Assembly: GCA_036675505.1 (NCBI GenBank)
Contig: JAKFEW010000102.1
Coordinates: forward strand, 6,457-70,456
Origin: JAKFEW01 sp036675505
Lineage (GTDB): Bacteria; Cyanobacteriota; Sericytochromatia; S15B-MN24; JAQBPE01
Length of the DNA: 64,000 nt
Direction of reading: 5' to 3'
In this document: one piece after another, positions 17,735-25,014 of the stretch
How the letters are laid out: every line of letters begins with the position of its first letter
Position numbering within the stretch: position 1 is the stretch's first letter
Position numbers and translations under genes: made by a program
Notes under the pieces: generated by a model
Database searches by the model: none
Seen by the model: the letters and a program-made list of their open reading frames with translations, nothing else
Told to the model about the DNA's origin: nothing

Positions 17735-18364
17735 CTAGAAGGACTCGGTCGCCGTGGTGCTCGTGATCGTGCCGTTGGTGACCGCCACGCCCGAGCCCGA
17801 GCGTGCCTGGCCGGCGAAGGTCTTGTTCATCAGCTTGACCGGCGCGACGAAGGTGATCGTCGCGTCATCGACGCTGTCGCCGCCGGCGTCGGCGATCACC
17901 GTGGGCGTCGTGAAGGTCGCCGAGCAATCGGCGTCGGAGCCTGACTGCGTCTGGTTGTCGATCCGGGCGTCGGCCGCGTCGTATGCTTCCGCGACGATCT
18001 TGTACTCGGTGGCGAGCTTGAGGTTCGAGAGCGTGACGGCCGTCGAGAGCGCGGCATTCGCGATGTCGGTGGTGAGGCCGGTCGCGACGAAGCTGCCGCC
18101 GCTCTTCTTGTAGAGGCGCAGCGTGACCTTGTTCACGTCGGCCTTGTTCCAGGCCGTGACGGCCTGCAGGACGTAGCCGTCCGCACCCTGGATGCGCAGC
18201 GTGCCCTGGGCGTCGACGCCGCGGGCCTCGACGGCGATCCGGGCCGCCTGGACCGTGTCGAGCGCCTGGCCGAAAGACGTGCTGGTGGGGCCAGCCGAGA
18301 CGCCGCAGCCGGAGAGGGCGGCGGTGAGGATGGTCAGGGCGACGATGGCGTTCGTGCGGATCAT
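17735..18364 (-). CDS. Lipoprotein with FN3-like domain
   Basis: The 209-aa product starts at ATG 18364 behind AGGAGA; an upstream in-frame start at 18412 would bury the signal peptide. The signal sequence ends in ALSGC, a good lipobox at Cys19. The mature part carries DVNKVTLRLYKKSG, LSNLKLATEYKIVAEAYD and ATFTTPTV, the same pattern as the downstream neighbour, so the two are likely tandem duplicates, separated by 26 bases. Surface or periplasmic role, otherwise unknown. Confidence 0.75.
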   Translation of the reverse strand: MIRTNAIVALTILTAALSGCGVSAGPTSTSFGQALDTVQAARIAVEARGVDAQGTLRIQGADGYVLQAVTAWNKADVNKVTLRLYKKSGGSFVATGLTTDIANAALSTAVTLSNLKLATEYKIVAEAYDAADARIDNQTQSGSDADCSATFTTPTVIADAGGDSVDDATITFVAPVKLMNKTFAGQARSGSGVAVTNGTITSTTATESF

Positions 18365-18536
18365 GCGGGGTCTCCTGTAGCAGCGGGTGGACGGCCCGCC
18401 GAGTGGCTTCACAACTCTATCTTCCGATATCGTTCCCTGAGGATCCAGGTGTAACGCCGTTCAAGCGGCCGAAGAGGACCTGAGGCTTTCCTGAGGACAG
18501 CCGAGCGCGCGGCTGTGATAGACTGGAGAGCCTCAT

Positions 18537-18609
18537 GGAAGCTTAGCTCAGTGGTTAGAGCCGGCCGCTCATAACGGCTTGGTCGTGGGTTCGAATCCCA
18601 CAGCTTCCA
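18537..18609 (+). tRNA. tRNA with CAT anticodon, probably tRNA-Ile2 (lysidine type)
   Basis: The 73-base gene folds as a cloverleaf: acceptor GGAAGCT/AGCTTCC, D arm GCTC/GAGC, anticodon stem GGCCG/CGGCT with loop CTCATAA, and T arm GTGGG/CCCAC with loop TTCGAAT. The anticodon is CAT. A paired G1-C72 excludes initiator tRNA. The D arm with its loop (TTAGCTCAGTGGTTAGAGC) and the CTTGGTC variable region match E. coli tRNA-Ile2 closely from memory, so isoleucine (with TilS-made lysidine) is preferred over elongator Met. The 3' CCA is not encoded. Confidence 0.9.
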
Positions 18610-18625
18610 CCTTTTACGTCCATCC

Positions 18626-18655
18626 GGGCGATTCCCCGATGACGGGGGATCGCCC
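18626..18655 (+). terminator. Hairpin downstream of the tRNA gene
   Basis: GGGCGATTCCCC (18626-18637) pairs with GGGGGATCGCCC (18644-18655) over 12 base pairs with one G-T pair and a six-base loop. A short pyrimidine-rich run follows rather than a perfect T tract. Its place 17 bases after the tRNA suggests a transcription terminator. Confidence 0.5.
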
Positions 18656-18731
18656 TCTCGTGTATTTGTCGTATGCGTCCCCGCGGCCATGTTGGTAATG
18701 GCTGTGCCGCGCAAGACAGAGGAGGTGGACG

Positions 18732-19373
18732 ATGATGTGGCGAGACAGGCTCGACGCGGGACGCGCGTTGGCAGGCGCGTTGACGGAGTACAAGGGCCGC
18801 AACGCGGTCGTGATCGGCCTGCCGCGCGGCGGCGTGGTGGTGGCGGCCCCCGTGGCCGAGGCCCTCGGCGCCCCGCTCGACGTGCGCTTCGCGAAGAAGA
18901 TCGGGGCGCCCGGCCATGAGGAGCTCGCGATCGGGGCTGTGACCTCGAGCGGCATGCGCGTGCTGCACGAGGACCTGCTGCGCCAGATGATGCTGCCGCC
19001 CGGCTACATCGAGCAGGCCACCGAGGAAGCCCGTCAAACGGCCCACGCCCGCGAGCAGGACCTGCGCGGCCTGCGGCCACCCGAGCCGCTGAAGGGCCGC
19101 ATCGTGATCCTCGTCGACGACGGCATCGCGACCGGCATGACGATGTTCGCCGCCATCGCCGAGGTGGCGACCGAAGACCCGGCGGAGATCGTCGTCGCCG
19201 CGCCGGTGATCGCCCCCCAGACCGCCGAAGGCCTCGCCTCGCGGGTCGACCGCGTGGTGGCGCTCGCGCAGCCGATCGAATTCATGGCGGTCGGGCAGTT
19301 CTACCACGACTTCCGCCAGACCGAGGACGCGGAAGTCCGCGCCTTGCTCAGCGGTGCCGCGCACGGCGCCTGA
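18732..19373 (+). CDS. Phosphoribosyltransferase-family protein
   Basis: This 213-aa protein has the PRPP-binding loop VILVDDGIATGMTM (around residues 127-140) and the upstream IGLPRGGVVVAAPVAEAL segment that pairs with it in type I phosphoribosyltransferases. The family of stand-alone PRTases with LPRGG motifs is mostly uncharacterised; some are fused to hydrolases. AGGAGG lies seven bases before ATG 18732. It is flanked by the tRNA and a MerR-like gene and is probably transcribed alone. Confidence 0.85.
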   Translation: MMWRDRLDAGRALAGALTEYKGRNAVVIGLPRGGVVVAAPVAEALGAPLDVRFAKKIGAPGHEELAIGAVTSSGMRVLHEDLLRQMMLPPGYIEQATEEARQTAHAREQDLRGLRPPEPLKGRIVILVDDGIATGMTMFAAIAEVATEDPAEIVVAAPVIAPQTAEGLASRVDRVVALAQPIEFMAVGQFYHDFRQTEDAEVRALLSGAAHGA

Positions 19374-19501
19374 GCGGCGTCGCCGGCCGGGCGGTCACCG
19401 GGTGGCGCGCCGGTTCGCCCGGTGACCGCCCCCACAGCGTGCGTGCCTCCGTTGCCTTACCATGCGGCCTGGCCGCGGACCAGCCGCGGCGGAGGAGGCC
19501 C

Positions 19502-20029
19502 ATGCACACAGTGACCACCAGCCAGGCCGCCGAGCGCCTGGACGTGCCGCTTTCGACGCTCAAGGCCTGGCTCGAGCGCATCGATCTCCCGTTGCCCATG
19601 GACAGCCGGGGCCGCCGCCTGCTCGACGACGAGGCGCTGGAGGTCCTGCGCACCGTGCGCGCCCTGCGCGACCGCGATTTGGGCTACGACACGATCCGCC
19701 GCAAGCTGTTCGAGGACGGCGTGCCCGTCGGCGGGCCGGCCGCGGCATCCTCGGCGACGAGCTTCGACGGCGCGGCGATCGCCGATCAGGTCAAGGCCGC
19801 GGTCCACCAGGCGCTCGGCGAGCAGACCTACCTCGCGCAGGCCTACGGCGAGGCCACCCGCGAGATCGGCCGGCTCGAAGAGCGCCTGGCCGCGCTTCAG
19901 GGCGCGCTCGCGGCCAAGGACGTCGAGCTGCGGATGCTCGCGCGCGAGCTCGCGGACGCGCGGGGCGAGGAGCATGTGACCCTCGTCGAAAGCGAGACGG
20001 CGGCGCGGCCGGCCTGGAAATTCTGGTGA
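19502..20029 (+). CDS. MerR-like helix-turn-helix protein
   Basis: The 175-aa protein opens with a MerR-type HTH (TSQAAERLDVPLSTLKAWLERI) and wing, followed by a Tyr-Asp-x-Ile-Arg-Arg helix. Residues about 105-155 form a Glu/Arg/Leu-rich coiled coil (IGRLEERLAALQGALAAKD). The short C-terminus ends in ARPAWKFW, a Trp-rich tail also seen in small MerR-like proteins. It probably binds DNA as a dimer. GGAGGAGG precedes ATG 19502. Its stop overlaps the next gene's GTG as GTGA. Confidence 0.8.
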   Translation: MHTVTTSQAAERLDVPLSTLKAWLERIDLPLPMDSRGRRLLDDEALEVLRTVRALRDRDLGYDTIRRKLFEDGVPVGGPAAASSATSFDGAAIADQVKAAVHQALGEQTYLAQAYGEATREIGRLEERLAALQGALAAKDVELRMLARELADARGEEHVTLVESETAARPAWKFW

Positions 20030-21759
20030 GCCCCCGCAGTCCTTACGAATGGGGCCGCTCCGGAGGAGCGGATAGGGGTCCCCATTCGCCGTTCGCCCCC
20101 GAGAAGCCGAAGTCGCGGCTGACGCTGCTCGGCAAGCTCGTGCTCTACGGCGGCGGCGCCACGCTCGTGGCCGGCGGCATCGCCGCCACGGCCCTCTGGT
20201 TCTGGCGGCCGGCGCCGCAGCTGCCTGCGTTGCTGCCGGCCGAGACCCAGGCCCTGGTGCTGCTGCGCCCGACCGTGCGCGCGCTGGTGGGGCTGCCCAT
20301 GCTGCGCCAGGCCTATCCGGAGGTCTTCAACTCGTCGGAGCTGCTCCGCGTCCGCGGCGAGCTCGAACGCGAGCTGGGAGTCGTCTTCGAGCGCGACGTG
20401 CTGCCGTGGGTCGGCAGCGAGGCTGGCCTGGCGTTCCTCGGCCGGCTGGCCGGCGATGCCCGATCCGATGACACGCGCGCCGTGTTCGGCATGGCTGCGC
20501 GAGACCACAAGGCGCTCGAGGCCTGCCTCCAGAAGATCGCCGACCGCCGTGGCCTGCTCGGCGACAAGATCGAGGCGCGGACGCATGCCGGCGCGAACTA
20601 CCGCGTCGTCCGACCGGCCAGCGGCGGCCGGACCTGGGCGTTCGGCCACGTCGGTGCGATGGCCCTCGCCACGAGCGACGAGGCCACTTTCAAGGGCCTC
20701 GCCGAGCGCGCCCGCGCCAAGAAGGCGCCTTCCCTGGCCCACGATCCGGCCTTCCGCGCGGTCGACCACGCCCTGCCGCGCGACGCCGTGCTGACGGGTT
20801 ACCTGGCCGGCGGCGATGCCGCCGAGTCGTTCGCGCGCACGGCCGGCCCGAAGGCGGCCCGCGAACTCGGGCAATGGCTGGGCTCGTTCCGTGGGGCCGG
20901 CTTCGGCCTCGGCCTGCGTGGCGACGGCGTGGAGGTCGCCTGGGTGGCCTCGGTCGACACCCGGAAGCTCACCGCCGAGGCCCGCCAGGGGCTCGCGGAT
21001 TTCGCCGCGCCGGTCGCCGCCGAGCTGGTCGACGACGCGCCGGCAGGCGCGATCGCCGCCCTCGCCTTCCGCTTCCCCGCCGCCGCGCGCGACGCGCTCA
21101 TCGCCGCCTGGCGCGACTACCGCCGCGAGGTTCCGGCCGCGGTGGGCCTCGAGAAGGCCGGCGTCGACCTCGAGCGCGACCTCCTGGCCTGGCTGCCCGG
21201 TGATATGGGCCTGGTGGTCTTGCCGGGCGCGCCCGGCGCCTCGCTGCTGCCGCTCGACGTCTACCTGGCGAGCCGCCCGAGCCAGGCGGCCGACGCCGAC
21301 GCGGGGCTCGCGCGCATCGGGGCGGCGATCGCGCGCGCTGTGCCCGGCATGGGCCTGAGCCAGACCGACGAGCAAGGCCTCCGCGTCGTCCGCGAGATGG
21401 CGTCGAACCGCCTGATGGTGGCCTACGGCCGCCAGGGTTCCGAGATCCGCCTGGCGATCGGCGAGGGCGCCTTCAAGCGCCTCACCGGCGGCGGCGCCCG
21501 GCTCGCCGAGTCCGCGACCTACCAGGGGGTCGTGCGGCACCTGCCACGCCCCCACGCGGGCCTCTTCTTCGTGGACGTCATGGCGGCCCGCAACGCCGCG
21601 CAACCCTACCTGGCCAACCGGCCTTCCCCGCCGCCCTCGATCGCGCGCGGGCTGGACAGCTTGCGGGCTTTAGGCGGCGCTTCCAGCCCAGGCCTTTCAG
21701 ACCACGGCCTGATGCATTCCAGCATGTTCTTCCACATTGTCGAGCCACAAACACCTTAG
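20026..21759 (+). CDS. DUF3352 family membrane-anchored protein
   Basis: This 577-aa protein has a cytoplasmic Pro-rich N-terminus, one transmembrane helix (around residues 35-57) and a large exported domain. The segment beginning LPAETQALVLLRPTVRALVGL is typical of DUF3352, a family of unknown function found in Cyanobacteria and relatives. Internal motifs FGLGLRGDGVEVAW and VDVMAARNAAQPYL fit the same family. The start is GTG 20026, overlapping the MerR-like gene by four bases, so the two are translated together and perhaps functionally linked. Confidence 0.75.
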   Translation: MSPRSPYEWGRSGGADRGPHSPFAPEKPKSRLTLLGKLVLYGGGATLVAGGIAATALWFWRPAPQLPALLPAETQALVLLRPTVRALVGLPMLRQAYPEVFNSSELLRVRGELERELGVVFERDVLPWVGSEAGLAFLGRLAGDARSDDTRAVFGMAARDHKALEACLQKIADRRGLLGDKIEARTHAGANYRVVRPASGGRTWAFGHVGAMALATSDEATFKGLAERARAKKAPSLAHDPAFRAVDHALPRDAVLTGYLAGGDAAESFARTAGPKAARELGQWLGSFRGAGFGLGLRGDGVEVAWVASVDTRKLTAEARQGLADFAAPVAAELVDDAPAGAIAALAFRFPAAARDALIAAWRDYRREVPAAVGLEKAGVDLERDLLAWLPGDMGLVVLPGAPGASLLPLDVYLASRPSQAADADAGLARIGAAIARAVPGMGLSQTDEQGLRVVREMASNRLMVAYGRQGSEIRLAIGEGAFKRLTGGGARLAESATYQGVVRHLPRPHAGLFFVDVMAARNAAQPYLANRPSPPPSIARGLDSLRALGGASSPGLSDHGLMHSSMFFHIVEPQTP

Positions 21760-21937
21760 GCCGGCGCGGGCTGGAAGTGAAACTGGAAGCGCAGCAAGCG
21801 AAGTTTCTGTCAATTTCTGGTGGCTGTATTCGGCTGCTGATGTAAAGGCGGAAGGCTGAACGGCAACAATCTTCGACAATCGCAGCCTGCGAGTGCTGTC
21901 AGATGAGTCGTTCAGCTTTCTCGTGCGTAATCCAAAT

Positions 21938-21971
21938 CTGTAAGATTTCAATCGACTGGTGAAGCTTACAG
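21938..21971. repeat. Inverted repeat CTGTAAG/CTTACAG
   Basis: Perfect 7-base arms (21938-21944 and 21965-21971) enclose 20 bases, with partial extension of pairing inward (TTTCA/TGAA). It shares the TTACAG core with two further repeats around the orphan gene. Confidence 0.6.
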
Positions 21972-22051
21972 GTTCGTCACAATTCTGGCGAAATCAACAG
22001 GCTTGAAAATGAACCGGCTTCAAGCGACAGGTATCACGACGGAATGGTAGA

Positions 22052-22095
22052 TTTTACAGACTTGTTCGTCCGTGCGAATTACAAGGGCTGTAAAA
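22052..22095. repeat. Inverted repeat TTTTACAG/CTGTAAAA, downstream side of the orphan gene
   Basis: Perfect 8-base arms at 22052-22059 and 22088-22095; inner CTTGT/ACAAG pairing extends the structure with a small bulge. It ends 21 bases past the stop of the minus-strand orphan gene, so it may act as terminator or protein binding site. Confidence 0.6.
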
Positions 22096-22116
22096 ATGGC
22101 TGAAATTCGCTCCTGG

Positions 22117-22632
22117 TCAAAACTTTCCACGAATCCCCGTCCGTAGAACTTGCAGCTCTTCGAGATAAGCTTTCGACTTCGTGATCACACCGGACAGTTT
22201 GTCTGGCTCGCCAGCTTCCAGGGCCATCGCACGCCGCGCTTCCAGATCCGAAATCTCGATTCGCTTCGCCTCGATCGCGCGCTCGATATCCCGATCCGTT
22301 CGAAACTTGGCGGGATTCACCAGTCGACGCTTCCTGGAAGACGCCTTCGATTTTTCGCGCGATGCAGGCACCTTCTTGCCGGGCGTAAGCAACCAGTCGA
22401 ACGAGCCATCCGTCACGCGGGCTTCGAACCACTCGCGCGCGTCTTGCTCGTCCTTGATGCTGATGCCTACAGGAAACGTATAGCCGGCCTTGAACGCCGG
22501 CGCCTCCCAGCCCACGATCACGCCTCGTTCGTCTTTGAAGACGCGTAGATCGGCGAGCAACTTCTCTTTCTTGGCGACTTTCTTGCGGTACACCTCGACG
22601 GGAACGGTACCCTGGCGGAGATCGATCGACAT
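22117..22632 (-). CDS. Orphan hypothetical protein
   Basis: The 171-aa product starts at ATG 22632 behind AGGAGA. It is not recognised. The N-terminal 75 residues look like a mixed alpha/beta domain (VFKDERGVIVGWEAPAF, GYTFPVGISI). The rest is strongly basic and helical, with KASSRKRRLVNPAKFRTDRDIERAIEAKRIEISDLEARR forming a likely coiled coil. Base composition is visibly lower in GC than the neighbours, and inverted repeats with a shared TTTTACAG core lie on both sides. Those features hint at horizontal acquisition; no mobility gene is present. Confidence 0.6.
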   Translation of the reverse strand: MSIDLRQGTVPVEVYRKKVAKKEKLLADLRVFKDERGVIVGWEAPAFKAGYTFPVGISIKDEQDAREWFEARVTDGSFDWLLTPGKKVPASREKSKASSRKRRLVNPAKFRTDRDIERAIEAKRIEISDLEARRAMALEAGEPDKLSGVITKSKAYLEELQVLRTGIRGKF

Positions 22633-22718
22633 GGCTTCTCCTGAATCATCCTCTCCCAGTGAATTGCATCCACCAACCCCACCCAGGGAGATGGGGCCGC
22701 AGGCCCCGCTCTGCTAAA

Positions 22719-22846
22719 CCCTCTCCCCGGCGGGGGAGAGGGACAGCGAGGAGCGGGTGACGACCCGCGACGAGCAGGGTGAGGGGGCTGGGCACGCCGG
22801 GTCCCTCGCGGGCCCCCTCACCCCGGCTGCGCCGGACCTCTCCCCC
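22719..22846. repeat. Nested palindromic repeat (CCCTCTCCCC...GGGGAGAGG type)
   Basis: A hairpin CCCTCTCCCC/GGGGAGAGGG (22719-22742) overlaps a larger fold in which GGGGGAGAGG (22732-22741) pairs with CCTCTCCCCC (22837-22846). Inside, GGTGAGGGGGC (22778-22788) pairs perfectly with GCCCCCTCACC (22812-22822). CCCTCTCCCC/GGTGAGGGG elements of this kind are dispersed in many bacterial genomes as non-autonomous interspersed repeats. Confidence 0.65.
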
Positions 22847-23005
22847 GGGTGGGTTCGAGGGGGAACTGGAAAGAGGGAAAGGTTGCCGGACTTGGAACTG
22901 ATCCACCTGGCGGGGAACGGGGGGCTTCCAGCCCAGTATGCGCTCGGGTTCGACATGACGATTATGGCGACTCGGCCATGGATTTTGCAAGAGTGGAACC
23001 GCCGA

Positions 23006-23050
23006 TTTTACAGCCTGCATCAAAGCTTTAAAATATCCAGCCCTGTAAAA
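23006..23050. repeat. Inverted repeat TTTTACAG/CTGTAAAA, upstream side of the orphan gene
   Basis: Perfect 8-base arms at 23006-23013 and 23043-23050 enclose an AT-rich loop with the palindrome AAAGCTTT. The arms are identical to those of the repeat at 22052-22095. Confidence 0.6.
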
Positions 23051-23193
23051 TTCCACAAACCCGCATGAATAAACAATCATGCGCAACATCGCGCACTTTA
23101 AAATCACCCGCAAGATTGCCATTAAAACCCACGTTCACCTTGCCTCACCTCACCCCTCCCCCTATACTAAAGAGGACTCTCCGAGGAGGCAGC

Positions 23194-24531
23194 ATGCGCT
23201 TCAAAGACGGACCCCGGATCTACAACCTCTTCCCTCGCCTGGTCGGCTCCATGGACCGCTGGCCCGCGCACCTTCCGCGCATCCGCGAGATGGGCTTCGA
23301 TTGGGTCTACGTGAACCCCTGGCACTACGCCGGGTATTCCGGCAGCCTCTACGCAGTGAAGGACTATTACGCCTATCACGCGCTCTTGGTGAACGCGAAC
23401 CTCCCCGCGACACCCGAACAGCAGCTCCAGGCCTTCATCGACGCCGCGCACGCGCACGGCCTGAAGGTGATGATGGACCTGGTGGTGAACCACACGGCCT
23501 TCGACTCGGTCCTCGCGACCGAGCATCCTGAGTGGTTCATGAAGAACGAGGACGGCACGCTCAAGCGGCCTGGCTGCATGGATGGCGACGTGTGGGTGGA
23601 GTGGGGCGACCTCGTCCAGCTCGACAATGCCGGGAGTCCTGACCGGCAGGGCCTCTGGAACTACTGGCTGGGCGTCATGCGCCACAACCTAGGCCTGGGC
23701 ATCGACGGCTTCCGCGCCGACGCCGCTTATCATGTGCCGCAGGAGCTGTGGGAGTTCCTGATCCCGGCCATTCGCCACGAGTTCCCGCTCACCGAGTTCT
23801 TCGCCGAGACCCTCGGCTGCCGTCCCTGGGAGCTGATCGCCTGTGCCGACGCGGGCTTCGACTATGTCTTCAACAGCGTGCGCTGGTGGGACTTCGATGC
23901 GCCCTGGCTGCTCGAGGCCCACAACAAGGTCGTCGGCGCGGCGCCCTCGATTGGCTTCCCCGAGAGCCACGACACCCAACGACTAGCTGATGAACTGGAC
24001 GGCCAGGAGCCTGCGCTCAAGCAGCGATACACGTTCGCGGCCCTTTTCGCGACAGGCGTGCTGATGCCGGTGGGCTTCGAGTACGGCTTCCGGACCCGCC
24101 TGGACGTGGTCGAGACCTACCCGGACGCCTGGGAAGAACCCGCGCTCGACCTCACGGCACACATCAAGGCCGTCAATGCGCTCAAGGGCTCGGCCCGCGT
24201 CTTCAACGTCGACGGGACGCTGCTGCCGGTGAAGCTGGAGGGCGAGCCGTCGCCCGTCCGCTGTTATGTGAAGAGCACGCCCGACGCCCGCGAGAAGGCC
24301 CTTTTCCTCATCAACCTCGACCGCGAGGCCGCCCAGCCGTTCCACCTGAAGAGCGCCGCGGACGCGGCTGGAATCCGCTCGCTGCGGGACGTTACGCCGG
24401 ACGGGCAGACCTACGGGCTCGACGGCGAGGACCTCAAAGGTGAGTTGCCGCCTGCCGCGTTGCGGGTCTTCCTGGGCACCATGAGCGCGGCTCCCTCACC
24501 CGAAGGGGCAAGGGAGCCGATCGCGACATAG
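23194..24531 (+). CDS. GH13 alpha-amylase family enzyme
   Basis: The 445-aa protein is a TIM-barrel glycoside hydrolase of family 13. Conserved regions are visible in order: DLVVNHTA (region I), GIDGFRADAAYHVP with the nucleophile Asp (region II), EFFAETLG with the acid/base Glu (region III) and GFPESHDTQRL with the transition-state Asp (region IV). The N-terminus RIYNLFPRLVGSMDRWPAHLPRIREMG resembles GlgE-like maltosyltransferases without their N-terminal domain, so it may act on maltosyl compounds or short alpha-glucans. No signal peptide, hence cytoplasmic. GAGGAGG precedes ATG 23194. Confidence 0.88.
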   Translation: MRFKDGPRIYNLFPRLVGSMDRWPAHLPRIREMGFDWVYVNPWHYAGYSGSLYAVKDYYAYHALLVNANLPATPEQQLQAFIDAAHAHGLKVMMDLVVNHTAFDSVLATEHPEWFMKNEDGTLKRPGCMDGDVWVEWGDLVQLDNAGSPDRQGLWNYWLGVMRHNLGLGIDGFRADAAYHVPQELWEFLIPAIRHEFPLTEFFAETLGCRPWELIACADAGFDYVFNSVRWWDFDAPWLLEAHNKVVGAAPSIGFPESHDTQRLADELDGQEPALKQRYTFAALFATGVLMPVGFEYGFRTRLDVVETYPDAWEEPALDLTAHIKAVNALKGSARVFNVDGTLLPVKLEGEPSPVRCYVKSTPDAREKALFLINLDREAAQPFHLKSAADAAGIRSLRDVTPDGQTYGLDGEDLKGELPPAALRVFLGTMSAAPSPEGAREPIAT

Positions 24532-24549
24532 GGATTCGGAAGAGGAATT

Positions 24550-25002
24550 TTATTCCTCCGCCGCGGGCTCCGCGGCTTCCGCGCTGCTCTCTTCGCCGCC
24601 CTCGGCCTGCTCGCCCTCGGTCTGCTCCGCCTCGGTCTGCTCCGCCTCGGCGGCGCCGGTCGCGGCCTTGGCCTTTGCGGCCGCGCGGCCCCGACGAGCC
24701 GGCATCACGTTGGTGAGGCTGATCGGCTGGGGCTTGGGCGGGTTGAGCAGGCGGTGCACCTGATCGACCAAGGCCTGCTTCTGCTTCTCGAGCGCGTTGG
24801 GACCACCGTCACGCAGCGCCTGGATCTCGAACGAGGCGAAGTAAGACGTCTGCAGGGCCTTGCCCTGGCGGTTGATCGTGAGCGAGCCGCGATCGGTGCC
24901 CGAGTAGATGAAGTCGGCCGTCGCGTCGACTTCGGAAAGCGCCTTGTCGAGCGCCTCCTTGAGCCATTTCAGGACGTCCAGCTGGGTTGTTTCCTTGGCC
25001 AT
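24550..25002 (-). CDS. Hypothetical protein with acidic Glu-rich tail
   Basis: The 150-aa protein has an N-terminal alpha/beta segment of about 95 residues (LDVLKWLKEALDKAL, FIYSGTDRGSLTINRQG) and a C-terminal low-complexity tail with repeated TEAEQ/TEGEQ units. I do not recognise the family. ATG 25002 lies 12 bases after the stop of the hybrid kinase gene, so it is the last gene of the signalling operon and may be a partner of the kinases. The tail is probably disordered. Confidence 0.65.
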   Translation of the reverse strand: MAKETTQLDVLKWLKEALDKALSEVDATADFIYSGTDRGSLTINRQGKALQTSYFASFEIQALRDGGPNALEKQKQALVDQVHRLLNPPKPQPISLTNVMPARRGRAAAKAKAATGAAEAEQTEAEQTEGEQAEGGEESSAEAAEPAAEE

Positions 25003-25014
25003 GCGTCAGCCTCC

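Larger units (their letters stand above)
21760..22116. other. AT-richer intergenic island with inverted TTACAG repeats
   Basis: This 357-base gap has no credible ORF. It is clearly lower in GC than both flanks and contains two inverted repeats: CTGTAAG...CTTACAG (21938-21971) and TTTTACAG...CTGTAAAA (22052-22095). Confidence 0.6.
22633..23193. other. Non-coding region holding a palindromic repeat element and an AT-rich inverted repeat
   Basis: No credible gene lies here. The first half (22681-22860) is a GC-rich nested palindrome described separately; the second half (about 22960-23160) is AT-rich and contains TTTTACAG...CTGTAAAA (23006-23050). The GH13 gene's ribosome site is at the right end. 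Confidence 0.6.

Noticed and set aside
22646..23122. 158-aa minus-strand frame
   Set aside because: It reads through the palindromic repeat element and AT-rich non-coding DNA with no ribosome site or recognisable motif.
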